From assembly GCA_040219575.1 (NCBI GenBank), contig JAVJSD010000144.1, positions 62,001-126,000 on the forward strand: a DNA stretch of 64,000 nt. Direction: 5' to 3'. The notes below the pieces were generated by a model, which saw nothing but the letters and a program-made list of their open reading frames with translations, was not told where the DNA came from and made no database searches. Within the stretch, counting starts at the first letter, position 1. Every line of letters starts with the position of its first letter. The position numbers and the translations under genes were made by a program. Positions 51,416 to 60,830 of this stretch are shown piece by piece. The DNA comes from JAVJSD01 sp040219575 (GTDB taxonomy: Bacteria; Planctomycetota; Planctomycetia; Pirellulales; Pirellulaceae).

Positions 51416-54389
51416 AGAGAAACTCACTGCTGTTGAGCAACACCCAGCAAACCGTCGCCAGATCGTGCGCGCGGATCAGACGCCGCGACATGGCTGTCTC
51501 CTCCTCCGTGGCAGGCCGGGAGAACGCCGTCCGCCAGGCGAGTTGAATCTGCGCGTCGAGTTGCTGTTCGTCGCCGACCTCGCGCCGCACGCGCTCCGCG
51601 AACCGCTCCGCCTGCCGCAAAACAAACGTGTCGTTCATCAGCGACAGGGCGTGCTGCGGCGTGACGGTGGCGCGTCGGGCAGGAGTGGAGACCGCCGGCG
51701 CCGGGCAATCGAGCGCGTCCAACAGGGGATCGCGGCCGGTGATCACGCCGGCGCGGTAAATCGTGCGGCGGTTGAAGTCGGCTCGGCCGTCGTCGATCAG
51801 GTGATAGAAGTGCGTGTTGAAGACGGTGACGGTGAACGGCTGAAAGCTCGGTCCGCCGAGGCGGCGGTTCCACTCGCCGCTGACGGCCAGCATCGCGTCG
51901 CGGACGATCTCGCCGTCGAGCCGCCGCGGTGGAAACCGCCACAGCAGGCGGTTGTCGGCGTCGAGCCGCGCGGCTCGCTCGTCGAACCGCGAGGATTGGC
52001 GGTAGGCGGCCGAGAGCATCATCCGCCGGTGCAGGTGCTTGAGGCTGCCGCCGCTGCGGCGAAAGTCGTCGGCCAGCCAGTCGAGCAGTTCCGGGTGCGA
52101 GGGCAAGCCGCCGTTGAAGCCGAAGTCGCTGGGCGTTTTCACCAGGCCCTGGCCGAAGTGATGCTGCCACAGGCGGTTGACCAGCACCCGGGCGGTGAGT
52201 GGATTAGCCGGGTCGCTCACCCAGGCGGCGAACGCCAGGCGGCGCTCGCCCTCCGGCGCCGCCTCATCGAGCCCGAACTCGGGCGTCGGCGCGGCCACGG
52301 TCGAAAGCGCGCCCGCCGTCACCAAGTCGCCGGGCGACTTGATTTCGCCGCGGAGCAGCACGTGCGTCGGCTCCGGCTGATTGCGAAAGCCGATGTATCC
52401 CAGGGGCGGCGCGAGGGCGTCGATTTGCTGCTTCGTTTGGGCGAGCGCCTTCGCCAGCGTCGACCGCTGCTCGGCGACCTGCCGCCGCAGGGTTTCGTTT
52501 TCTTCGCGCGAATCGTCGGAGAAGCGGGCGCCGCGGGCCTGGTCGAATCGCCACAGGCCGATTGTCTGTGCTGCGCGCTGCAGCGGTGCATCGGGAACAC
52601 CCTCGATGGGGACGATCGCGCTGGAGATCCGCACGTCGTCGACCAGGCCGTCGCAGCCGATCTTCTGCGCGGGATAGCCGCCGAACACCAACTCCCCCAA
52701 CTCGCCGCCGGGCTTTATTCGCTTGACGGTCTGTTGTTTGACCGGCTCGCCGTCGACCAGCAGACGAACCTCCTCACCATCGAACTGCATGGCGACGTAA
52801 TGCCACTTCCCGTCGGTGATCACCGCGCCGCTGCGGATCTCCGCCGGGGAGTAGCCGGGCAGGTAGACGCTGAAATCGCCCTGGCCGCGAAATGAGTACA
52901 ACTCCCAGTGCTCGCCCGAGTTCTTGAGGTTGGCGGCCAGGAAGACGTTGAACGACTCCTTGCTGTACAGCCGCACCCAACACTCGATGGTCAGCGGCGG
53001 CTGGTGGTAACCGGGCCGCGACTTGGTCGCGGCGTGCGTATTGCGCGCGTCGAGCGCCGAGCCGAATCGTCCGTCGGCCAGCGTCTTGTCGTCGAACTTC
53101 TCGACCACCGCATCGCCGGGCAACGCGTCGTCGAGCTGCGCCAGTTGCTGCTCGAGTTCTTTCTGCTTCGCCTGCAGCGGCTCGAGCGCCTGCTCGTGAC
53201 GCGCGAGATCCGCCGGACTCAGCAGCGGACGATTGCCGAGCGTTCGGCCGCGGCTGTGATCGACGCCGTCGAACACGGCCTTGATGCGGTAGTAGTCGGA
53301 TTGCGGCACCGGATCGAACTTGTGATCGTGGCAACGGGCGCATGCGACGGTCATCCCCAGGAACGTCTGCGACACCGTGCCGATCAATTCCGCGATCTGC
53401 TCCTCGTGAGCCCGCCGCATCTCGGGTTTGCTGGCGCCGACGTTTTGAATCTCGTCCCAGGCGCCGCAGACCAGAAAGCCGGTGGCCGCCATGCTGTCGC
53501 CCGTTGCACCTGGCAGCACGTCGCCCGCGAGTTGCTCGGTCACGAATTGCGCGTAGGGCTTGTCTTCGTTGAGGCTGTCGATCACCCAATCGCGATAGCG
53601 CCAGGCGTGCGGCCGGAACTTGTCGTTCTCGAAGCCGTCGCTTTCGGTGAAGCCGACGACGTCCAACCAGTGCCGTCCCCAGCGCTCGCCGTAATGCGGC
53701 GAGGCGAGCAGGCGGTCGAGTTGCCGCGCGTAGGCGTCGGGGGAATTGTCGGCGAGGAAAGCGTCGACCTCCGCCGGCGTGGGCGGCAGGCCGAGCAGGT
53801 CGAACTTGGCCCGACGCAGCCAACCGACGCGGTCGATCTCCTCGGCCGGCGCGAGCCCTTGCTGCTCCAACTTTCGCAGCACGAATCGATCGATCGGCGA
53901 ACGGCACCAGGATGCGTTCTTTACAGCCGGAAGCGGGGGACGAGCGACCAGTTGCAGCGACCACCAGTCGCGGCCGGCGCGATGTTCGGTCGTGAGTTCA
54001 AAAGGACTCAACACGCGCGCTTCCGGCCAGGCCGCGCCGCGCTCGATCCATCTTCGCACGAGAGCGACTTCCGCGGCGGACAGTGGATCGCCTTGCTCCT
54101 CGGGCGGCATCGAGCCGTCGGCGATCCGCTCCAGCAGGATGCTCGCCTGGGGCTTGCCGGGCACGACCGCCGCGCCGCTGTCTCCGCCGGCAAGGGCGCC
54201 TTGGCGATGCGTTAGATCGAGTTGGCCCTTCAGCTCACTCGAATTGTGGCAACCGAGGCAGCGTCGCACCAACAGGGGAGCGATCTGCTTCTCGAAGTCG
54301 CCGGCGTCCCCGCCGGCGCCAGCGGCGACTTCCGCGAGCAGCCAAGCCGCCGTCAACAGGGCGAAGAGCAACGTTGTTTTTGTCGCCAT
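51405..54389 (-). CDS. Planctomycete cytochrome c / DUF1549 / LamG / DUF1553 protein
   Basis: 994 residues. Signal peptide (1-24); heme-binding CLGCH (44-48) in a PSCyt1 domain; DUF1549 (about 130-360); a concanavalin-A-like (LamG) domain (about 430-590); DUF1553 (about 700-980) with RVLVNRLWQHHFGQGL. The architecture is the usual large partner of DUF1501 proteins, thought to process a polysaccharide or similar polymer at the cell envelope with redox help; substrate unknown. ATG at 54389 starts the signal peptide. Confidence 0.9.
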   Translation of the reverse strand: MATKTTLLFALLTAAWLLAEVAAGAGGDAGDFEKQIAPLLVRRCLGCHNSSELKGQLDLTHRQGALAGGDSGAAVVPGKPQASILLERIADGSMPPEEQGDPLSAAEVALVRRWIERGAAWPEARVLSPFELTTEHRAGRDWWSLQLVARPPLPAVKNASWCRSPIDRFVLRKLEQQGLAPAEEIDRVGWLRRAKFDLLGLPPTPAEVDAFLADNSPDAYARQLDRLLASPHYGERWGRHWLDVVGFTESDGFENDKFRPHAWRYRDWVIDSLNEDKPYAQFVTEQLAGDVLPGATGDSMAATGFLVCGAWDEIQNVGASKPEMRRAHEEQIAELIGTVSQTFLGMTVACARCHDHKFDPVPQSDYYRIKAVFDGVDHSRGRTLGNRPLLSPADLARHEQALEPLQAKQKELEQQLAQLDDALPGDAVVEKFDDKTLADGRFGSALDARNTHAATKSRPGYHQPPLTIECWVRLYSKESFNVFLAANLKNSGEHWELYSFRGQGDFSVYLPGYSPAEIRSGAVITDGKWHYVAMQFDGEEVRLLVDGEPVKQQTVKRIKPGGELGELVFGGYPAQKIGCDGLVDDVRISSAIVPIEGVPDAPLQRAAQTIGLWRFDQARGARFSDDSREENETLRRQVAEQRSTLAKALAQTKQQIDALAPPLGYIGFRNQPEPTHVLLRGEIKSPGDLVTAGALSTVAAPTPEFGLDEAAPEGERRLAFAAWVSDPANPLTARVLVNRLWQHHFGQGLVKTPSDFGFNGGLPSHPELLDWLADDFRRSGGSLKHLHRRMMLSAAYRQSSRFDERAARLDADNRLLWRFPPRRLDGEIVRDAMLAVSGEWNRRLGGPSFQPFTVTVFNTHFYHLIDDGRADFNRRTIYRAGVITGRDPLLDALDCPAPAVSTPARRATVTPQHALSLMNDTFVLRQAERFAERVRREVGDEQQLDAQIQLAWRTAFSRPATEEETAMSRRLIRAHDLATVCWVLLNSSEFLYAP

Positions 54390-54594
54390 GTTCTGGTGAT
54401 CTTCGCAAGACCCTTCCGCGCGATACCGCCCCGACAACCGACACATCGTGACCTATAGTAACAAGTAGCGACGAGATACGCCTCCGGGACGAGGTTTTCC
54501 CGTCCTTCGTCCACGGTTGCTTTTACCACCGCCGCCGCCGAAGATGCTCGACAGCGGGCGTCTTTTCCACACGTGCCAGTTCGGAGTGTCCATC

Positions 54595-55542
54595 ATGCGC
54601 TACACGCTCCTGTTGAGTTCGATCGTTCTGCTGGGAATCGCCTGTCGCGCCGCCGTCGCGCAAGACGTGGCGAAGCCCGAATCGAAGCCCGAATCGAAAC
54701 CCGCCGCGTCGCAGGCCGATGACAAGACGATGGCCGGCTTGCGAGCCACAACCCAGGCCTATTCCGACGCGTTTGATCGCCACGATGCGGCGGCGGTGGC
54801 CGGCATGTGGACCGCCGACGGCGACTACGTCGATGACGAGGGACGCCGCCTGAGCGGCCGCGAGTCGATCGAAAAGGAATACGCCTCGCTGTTCGAGCAG
54901 TATCCGAAGGCCGCGATTCACGTCGTGCCGGCGTCGGCCCGCACCGTGGCGCCCGGCGTGGCGATCGAGGATGGAACGATTGTGCTCACGCCGGCGCCGC
55001 AATGGACGCCGACGGTGAGCCGCTACACGGCGGTTTACGTTGAACAGAACGGCGCCTGGCGGATTTCGAATGTGCGCGAAACGCGTTACGAAACGCCCTC
55101 GCACCAGGGCCGGCTTGCGGATCTGTCGTGGCTGATCGGCCAGTGGCGAGCGAACCGGGAGGGCGCCTCGATCCGCGTCACGTGCGACTGGGCCGCCGGC
55201 GCAAGTTTCATTGAGCGACGCTACGAAGTCCGCAACGGCGACGACATCACTTCCAGCGGCGTGCAGATCATCGGTTGGGATCCCACCACCGAGCGAATCA
55301 CGTCGTGGACGTTCAACTCCGACGGCGGCCACGGCATGGCCGCCTGGACGCGGCGCGACGACGGCTGGGTGGAGGAGTCGGTCGGAGTGCTGGCCGACGG
55401 CACGCGCACCAAGGCCACCAACATCTTCACGCGGAAGGACGAAAACACGCTGGTCTGGAAATCGGTCGATCGCACGGCCGGCGATACGCAGTTGGCGGAT
55501 ATGGCGGACGTGCTGCTGCAGCGGGTCGCCACCCAAAAGTGA
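54595..55542 (+). CDS. Secreted SnoaL/NTF2-like protein with C-terminal lipocalin-like domain
   Basis: 315 residues. Signal peptide (1-23, ending VAQ), a short ESKP repeat, an NTF2-like cone (about 45-170; TQAYSDAFDRHDAAAVAGMW, then DGDYV and GRESI) of the SgcJ/EcaC/DUF4440 type, and a beta-rich second domain (WLIGQWRANREG..., about 180-310) as in DUF1579-like proteins. Small-molecule binding is likely; no catalytic role can be assigned. ATG 54595 begins the signal sequence. Confidence 0.75.
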   Translation: MRYTLLLSSIVLLGIACRAAVAQDVAKPESKPESKPAASQADDKTMAGLRATTQAYSDAFDRHDAAAVAGMWTADGDYVDDEGRRLSGRESIEKEYASLFEQYPKAAIHVVPASARTVAPGVAIEDGTIVLTPAPQWTPTVSRYTAVYVEQNGAWRISNVRETRYETPSHQGRLADLSWLIGQWRANREGASIRVTCDWAAGASFIERRYEVRNGDDITSSGVQIIGWDPTTERITSWTFNSDGGHGMAAWTRRDDGWVEESVGVLADGTRTKATNIFTRKDENTLVWKSVDRTAGDTQLADMADVLLQRVATQK

Positions 55543-55579
55543 ACCGCGAGAAGTGAGCCGCGAGAAGTGAACCGCGAGA
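55538..55579 (+). repeat. Three tandem 14-bp units across a stop codon
   Basis: AGTGAACCGCGAGA, AGTGAGCCGCGAGA, AGTGAACCGCGAGA. The first unit contains the TGA of the NTF2-like gene, and each copy carries an in-frame or out-of-frame TGA. Confidence 0.75.
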
Positions 55580-55617
55580 ACCAGCAAACTCAAAACACGT
55601 TCCCGGAGAAGACCGTG

Positions 55618-56757
55618 ATGATTCGCAAGCTCGTGCTAGGGGCGTTTGTTCTGTTGTTGCTGGCGGCGGCCCTGCCGCCTCGCGCCTGGAGCGTCGGCTT
55701 CGGAGGCGTCTACACCACGCGCAGGAGCAATCTCCGAATCGGCGGGTTTCGCCCCGCTTCGATCCATACCGGCGGCTTCAATTCGGGAGGGATTCACGCC
55801 TCGTCGATTGCCATCTCCGGGGTCCATACGGGCGGCATCCAACTCTCGCCGGTGCAGCGACTGCAGACGCCGCTCGCGGGAGGATTCTCCCTGACGCGGC
55901 CGGGACTTCCGAACCTCGGCGGCGTGGGCTACGTCGGCGCCGCTTCGCCGTTCTACCTGCCCACGGACTTGGGCTTCCACAGCGTGGCCACGCCCCGCGC
56001 GCCGATTGGAGGCGGACTCCGATCCGAGGCGGGGCCGCTAGTCGAGGCGGGGCCGCTGGTCGAGGCCGGGCCGCTACTCGGCGGATTCGCGGCCGCGGCG
56101 CCCGAGGCGACCGCCGCGCAACTCGAAGGCCTCCGCCGAGTGGTTCAAGAGGGGCGATTGTTCTCAGCCGCCTGGTACGCCGACCATACCGATGCCTGGA
56201 CGGCGCCGGTCGACCTGGTATTCAGCTCTCCTTCGGAAACCTGGGAGCGGACCGCCGAGTGGCTGAAGATCCAGGCGCCGCCGTTTCCGTACAACTACGG
56301 CAGTGATTTCAGCGTCCGCGACGGCGGCCTTTACTACCAGGGTGGGCAGGTCGCGCCCCTTGACGAATACGCGGGCTACGCCGCACAGTTGGCCGCCGCC
56401 GGCGCCGACGAAACCGGAGACCGCGGCGCCAGGTGGCGTCCCCTCGGCGTGTACGGCCTGCTCGAACCGGGGCAACGGCAGCCCGGCTCGATGATGCACC
56501 TGTGGCTCAACGAGAACGGCCGTGTTCGCGGCACGTTGCATCGGCCGCAAAGCGGCGAAACGTCGACCATCCGCGGGGCGGTCGACTTGCCGCACCAGCG
56601 TGTGGCGATTCGGCTCGAAAGCGGCGCGATCGTCGATGCGGGTTTGTACAATCTGACCCACCCCAGCGCTCCAGCGCTCGTCTACGATCCGAAACTCGGT
56701 GGACAACAATGGCTGTTGATGAATGCGGCTTCCCCTGGAGCGATTGCGTCGCCATGA
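55618..56757 (+). CDS. Secreted protein with Gly/Ile-rich repeats, function unknown
   Basis: 379 residues; ATG 55618 with GGAGAAG 7 bp upstream. Signal peptide (1-26), a region with repeated GGI/GGF-H-x-x-x units (about 30-85), an exact EAGPLV triplet repeat near 140-155 and a C-terminal globular part (about 180-379) containing WYADHTDAWTAPVDLVF and a beta-rich end. No family recognised. Probably an envelope or exported planctomycete protein. Confidence 0.65.
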   Translation: MIRKLVLGAFVLLLLAAALPPRAWSVGFGGVYTTRRSNLRIGGFRPASIHTGGFNSGGIHASSIAISGVHTGGIQLSPVQRLQTPLAGGFSLTRPGLPNLGGVGYVGAASPFYLPTDLGFHSVATPRAPIGGGLRSEAGPLVEAGPLVEAGPLLGGFAAAAPEATAAQLEGLRRVVQEGRLFSAAWYADHTDAWTAPVDLVFSSPSETWERTAEWLKIQAPPFPYNYGSDFSVRDGGLYYQGGQVAPLDEYAGYAAQLAAAGADETGDRGARWRPLGVYGLLEPGQRQPGSMMHLWLNENGRVRGTLHRPQSGETSTIRGAVDLPHQRVAIRLESGAIVDAGLYNLTHPSAPALVYDPKLGGQQWLLMNAASPGAIASP

Positions 56758-56788
56758 TGTGAACCGGGGCGTAAGTCGACGGATCGGC

Positions 56789-56838
56789 GTCGCCTTCGGG
56801 TGTCGCGTGCGGGTGTCGCCTTCGGGTGTCGCGTGCGG
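56789..56838 (+). repeat. Two tandem 26-bp units
   Basis: Unit begins GTCGCCTTCGGGTGTCGCG; copies start at 56789 and 56815 (the second is missing the last two bases). Lies in the gap before the small protein at 56884. Confidence 0.7.
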
Positions 56839-56883
56839 AGAGTTCAACGAGACTACATTCTCTTGCAGTCAAAGGAGCGGTCG

Positions 56884-57204
56884 ATGCTGCATCATTCCAA
56901 GCTCGGCGAGTCAGCCCGGCATTTCCCCCAGGATCGTCAGGGACACATTCCCGATCATCGCGACCATTGGTCGCACATGGATTTCGACCACGGCGAGCAC
57001 GATCCCGAGGAGCCGGGCATCAGCGAAGAGGAGCGCGCGCGGCGGGTCGAGTATCTCGACACGGTGTGGTGGCCGAAGATCATCGCGCAGGTCAACCAGC
57101 AGAAGAAAAACGTCGTCGATCTGCCGCACGACACCTTCATTCGCAAGTGGTCCCAGGAGGTGATGGAGCAGCCGCCGGAGCAGGAGGGATTCGAGCCCGC
57201 CTAG
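56884..57204 (+). CDS. Small hypothetical protein, His/Asp-rich N-terminus
   Basis: 106 residues, ATG with AGGAG 7 bp upstream. The N-terminal half has many His and Asp residues (HIPDHRDHWSHMDFDHGEHD, about 24-43), suggestive of metal binding; the C-terminal half is helical and charged, with WWPKIIAQV and PHDTFIRKW. No signal peptide or family recognised. Converges on the ThuA gene, 14 bp apart. Confidence 0.6.
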   Translation: MLHHSKLGESARHFPQDRQGHIPDHRDHWSHMDFDHGEHDPEEPGISEEERARRVEYLDTVWWPKIIAQVNQQKKNVVDLPHDTFIRKWSQEVMEQPPEQEGFEPA

Positions 57205-57218
57205 GCCGACGACCTTGC

Positions 57219-58004
57219 TCACTTTTTCTCGTGCAGCGAGGCATCGACCTCGTGCGCGGCGGCGATCGGGCTGAGCGGCTCGGGGATGTTCCTTCCGGCG
57301 CCGTGATAGACCGCGCCGCCGGGCGCCGCCCAACGAGCGGCGTTGCCGATCACGCGCCGCACGTTGGCGTCGAAGTAAATCGGGAACGTCTCGTGACCGG
57401 GACGGAAGTAGAAGATTCTCCCCTTCCCGCGGCGGAAGGTGCAGCCGCTGCGAAACACCTCGCCTCCTTCGAACCAACTGATGAAGATCAGTTCGTCGGG
57501 CGCGGGAATATCGAAGAATTCGCCGTACATCTCCGTCTGCGGCAATTCAAAGCACTCTCCCTCGATGCCGGCCGCGATGGGATGGCTCGGATCGACGATC
57601 CACAGTCGCTCGCGTTCGGCGGCTTCCCGCCAGCGGAGCATGCAGCCGGTGCCCATCAGGCGGCGGAATATTTTTGAGGCATGAGCCGAGTGCAGCGCGA
57701 GCAGGCCCATTCCCTCCAGCACGCGCCGCTGCACGCGATCGACCACCGCGTCGTCCACGCGGTCGTGCGCGGCGTGCCCCCACCAGGTCAGGACATCCGT
57801 CTCGGCCAGCACTTGCTCGCTCAGGCCGTGCTCCGGCTCTTCCAGCGTCGCCGCGCGGACGACCACTCCTTCGCCTAACTGCTCGCGCAGCGCGTCGACG
57901 AGAACCGCGTGGATGCCGTCGGGATACAGCCCTCGAACCACGTCGTTCTGACGCTCGTGAAGGAACTCGTTCCAGACGGTGACGCGCAGCGGCTTGCTCT
58001 TCAC
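57219..58004 (-). CDS. ThuA-like family protein
   Basis: 261 residues, start GTG at 58004 with AAGGAAAGG about 8 bp upstream. Glutamine-amidotransferase-like fold of the trehalose-utilisation ThuA family: RVTVWNEFLHE, YPDGIH, VLTWWGHAAHD, GLLALHSAH, and a GRIFYFRPGHE segment. ThuA proteins are linked to sugar catabolism, often with Gfo/Idh/MocA oxidoreductases such as the one at 60831; reaction not established. The frame extends further upstream without family character. Confidence 0.85.
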   Translation of the reverse strand: MKSKPLRVTVWNEFLHERQNDVVRGLYPDGIHAVLVDALREQLGEGVVVRAATLEEPEHGLSEQVLAETDVLTWWGHAAHDRVDDAVVDRVQRRVLEGMGLLALHSAHASKIFRRLMGTGCMLRWREAAERERLWIVDPSHPIAAGIEGECFELPQTEMYGEFFDIPAPDELIFISWFEGGEVFRSGCTFRRGKGRIFYFRPGHETFPIYFDANVRRVIGNAARWAAPGGAVYHGAGRNIPEPLSPIAAAHEVDASLHEKK

Positions 58005-58324
58005 GGAGTGGCCTTTCCTTGTGATTTCCCGGTCGGACGGAACCCGTTGAATGTTTTTTTCAGCGTGCAAATACGCTCGCGGCGGCGCGGCGGCGCCTTT
58101 CCCACCGATCCCCAGGAATCTACTCGCCTGCCGATTGTCCCGCAAGGAACGATCGTGCCGCATTACAACCATCACAACCCTGTGTCCGCTCGTGCGGCCG
58201 ACAGCGGCCCCGCCGAGCAGTATCGCACAGCTCGAAGTTGCAGTAATCCACAGAGGTTGCGTCGTCGGACGACAACCTATGTTTTCGCGTGGCAACGAAA
58301 ATTCCTTGCACGGGGAACCTGGGG
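58005..58324. other. Divergent intergenic region, thuA-like / chemoreceptor
   Basis: About 320 bp. It must hold the promoters of both genes, but no consensus -35/-10 pair stands out. A T-run (GAATGTTTTTTTCAG, near 58047) lies 40 bp upstream of the ThuA-like start. Confidence 0.35.
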
Positions 58325-60748
58325 ATGAATCACATGGCGGAGACGACTTCCGTAACAGCAGATTCCGAGACGAACTTCGATCCGCAGCGGATGGAGACCG
58401 ATCTCGAGCACCGCTTCGCTTTCCTGGCGGAGTTCATCGGATTCGACGACGCAGACGTGGCGGCGATTCACGGCGCCGCCGGACTCCTCGCGCCGCTCGT
58501 TCCCACGCTCGTCGACGCCGTCTACGACAAGCTGTTCGGATACGAATTCCTCAAACAGCATTTCGTCGCGCGGCAGTCGGGCTACGACGGTCAGACGCCC
58601 GCCAGTATCGCGCAGCTGACGACCGACCATCCCCAGGTGCAGTTTCGCAAGCAACACCTGGCCAAGTACCTCGAGCGACTGGTGACCGGGGCGTACGACG
58701 CGAAGATGGTCGGCTACCTCGACGGCGTCGGCCGGATTCACACGCCCAGCGGCGGCAGCCAGAGCATTCGCGTGCCGCTGGTGCAGATGAACGCCCTGAT
58801 GGGGTTTGTCTCCGACGTCTTCACCAGCACGATCTTGAGTTTCAACCTGCCGCGCGCGACGGAGGCCGCCGCCCTCCGCGCTTTCGGAAAGTTGCTCTGG
58901 ATTCAGAACGACCTGATCACACGGCACTATCAGCAGCAAAGCACTCCCACGACCGACGCCGCAGCCAGCAAGGCCGCCGAAGCAGAACCAGCGGAACTGG
59001 CGCGGACGCGGCATCGATTGGAGCAGGCGGAGCAGCAGGCCGAGCAAATCCGCGAGCAACTCGCCGCGTCGCAGCAGCAGCTCAGCGAACAGAAGGCTCT
59101 CGTCGATCACGTGCCGGTCAACGTGATGTTGGCGGATCGAAATCTCAACATCACCTACGCCAACCAGTCGAGTATCGACACGCTGAGGACGATCGAACAC
59201 CTGCTGCCCTGCCGCGTCGATGACCTTGTCGGCCAGCCCATCGCCGGCTTCCACGCCGATCCCCGCCGCGTGGAGAACATCGTCCGCAATCCGGCCAACC
59301 TGCCTCACCGGGGAATCATTCAGGTGGGCGAGGAGCAGCTCGATCTGCTCGCCACCGCGACGTACGACGCCGACGGCGAGTACCTCGGACCGATGGTCAC
59401 GTGGGAAGTCGTGACGGAGAAACGACGGTTGGAGCGCGAGGTGTCGGAGAAGGCGGCCGTTGTCGAGAACGCGCCCGTCAACATCATGGTGGCCGACCGC
59501 GACGGGATCATCACCTACATGAATCCCGCCTCCGAGCGGACGCTGCGATCGATCGAAAACGTGCTGCCGCTGCGGGTCGACGAGATCATCGGCTCCAGCT
59601 ACGACGTGTTTCACGAGGATCCCTCGCATCAGCGGCGTCTGCTCGAGAATCCGCGGAATCTGCCGCACGAGGCGGATATCGAAATCAGCGGCGAGACGCT
59701 GCATTTGACCGTCAGCGCCATTTACGACTCGCAAGGCGAGTTCATGGGGCCGATGGTGGCCTGGGAGGTGATCACCGAGAAACTCGCCGCCGAACGGAGA
59801 GAACGCGAGATGCGGGAGCGCGAACAGCGCGAACAGGCCGACCTGCGTCGGCGGGTCGACGTGCTGGTGGAGGTCGTCAGCGCCGCCTCGCAGGGCGATT
59901 TGACGAAGGAAGTGCCCGACCTGGGCGACGACGCGGTCGGTGAATTGGCCGCTTGCGTGCGGCAAATGCTCGACGATCTGAACACGATCATCCGGCAGAT
60001 CGTCGACAGCGCGGCCCAATTCACGGAAGGCTCGCAAGTCATCGCCGAGAGTTCGCAAACGCTGGCCATGGGCGCACAGAACAGTCAAAGCTCGGTCGAC
60101 GCCATGAGCGCCGCCATCGAGCAACTGACGCGCTCGATCGAAGGCGTGAAGGGGAGCGCCGGTTCGGCCAATCAAGTGGCCGGCGAAACCAGCACGCTGG
60201 CTCGCGACGGCGGCGCCACCGTGCAGCGATCGCGCGAGGCGATGCAGTTGATCAAAAACAGCAGCGCCCAAATCAGCGAGATCATTCAAGTCATCTCCGA
60301 CATCGCCAACCAGACCAACCTGCTGGCGCTCAATGCCGCCATCGAGGCGGCCCGGGCGGGCGAACATGGCCTGGGATTCGCCGTGGTGGCCGACGAAGTG
60401 CGGAAACTGGCCGAACGGAGCAACGAGGCCGCCAAGGAGATCTCCAAGCTGATCAAGGAATCGACGCAGCGCGTCGAGGAGGGAGCGTCGCTCAGCAGCA
60501 AGACCGGCACGGCCCTGGAGAAAATCATCGCCGGAGTGGAGAGCACCGCCGAGAAGATCGCCGAGATCGCCGCCGCCACGGTCGAGCAGTCGCACAGCGC
60601 CCAGGAGGTGGCCAACGCCATCGCCAGCGTCTCCGACGTCGCCGAAGCCAACGCCGCCGGATCCGAGGAACTGGCCTCCAGCAGCGAACAACTCGGCGCC
60701 CAATCAACAACCCTACGCGACATGGTGGGGCGATTCCAGACGCGTTAG
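58325..60748 (+). CDS. Soluble chemoreceptor: protoglobin, two PAS domains, HAMP, MCP signalling domain
   Basis: 807 residues, no membrane helix. Residues about 25-200 are a globin-coupled-sensor (HemAT-like) domain; His139 in GRIHTP is the probable heme-ligating proximal His. Two similar PAS domains follow (about 250-370 and 372-490; VPVNVMLADR, APVNIMVADR), then a HAMP-like stretch and an MCP coiled-coil with the hairpin tip DIANQTNLLALNAAIEAARA. Probably senses O2 or redox in the cytoplasm and signals to a CheA elsewhere; no che genes are near. ATG 58325 follows a GGGGA; ATG 58334 is an alternative. Confidence 0.9.
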   Translation: MNHMAETTSVTADSETNFDPQRMETDLEHRFAFLAEFIGFDDADVAAIHGAAGLLAPLVPTLVDAVYDKLFGYEFLKQHFVARQSGYDGQTPASIAQLTTDHPQVQFRKQHLAKYLERLVTGAYDAKMVGYLDGVGRIHTPSGGSQSIRVPLVQMNALMGFVSDVFTSTILSFNLPRATEAAALRAFGKLLWIQNDLITRHYQQQSTPTTDAAASKAAEAEPAELARTRHRLEQAEQQAEQIREQLAASQQQLSEQKALVDHVPVNVMLADRNLNITYANQSSIDTLRTIEHLLPCRVDDLVGQPIAGFHADPRRVENIVRNPANLPHRGIIQVGEEQLDLLATATYDADGEYLGPMVTWEVVTEKRRLEREVSEKAAVVENAPVNIMVADRDGIITYMNPASERTLRSIENVLPLRVDEIIGSSYDVFHEDPSHQRRLLENPRNLPHEADIEISGETLHLTVSAIYDSQGEFMGPMVAWEVITEKLAAERREREMREREQREQADLRRRVDVLVEVVSAASQGDLTKEVPDLGDDAVGELAACVRQMLDDLNTIIRQIVDSAAQFTEGSQVIAESSQTLAMGAQNSQSSVDAMSAAIEQLTRSIEGVKGSAGSANQVAGETSTLARDGGATVQRSREAMQLIKNSSAQISEIIQVISDIANQTNLLALNAAIEAARAGEHGLGFAVVADEVRKLAERSNEAAKEISKLIKESTQRVEEGASLSSKTGTALEKIIAGVESTAEKIAEIAAATVEQSHSAQEVANAIASVSDVAEANAAGSEELASSSEQLGAQSTTLRDMVGRFQTR

Positions 60749-60771
60749 CCGGATCGTGATGTCTGGGGTCC

Positions 60772-60826
60772 GGGCGGGCCGCTCGTTTCGCTTGCCATGC
60801 GAGCAACGCGAGCGCCCGCCCTCTTT
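60772..60826. terminator. Bidirectional terminator hairpin
   Basis: GGGCGGGCCGCTCG (60772-60785) pairs with CGAGCGCCCGCCC (60809-60821) with one bulge, followed by TCTTT on the plus strand. It lies between the convergent chemoreceptor and oxidoreductase genes, 25 bp past one stop and 10 bp from the other. Confidence 0.6.
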
Positions 60827-60830
60827 GCTG

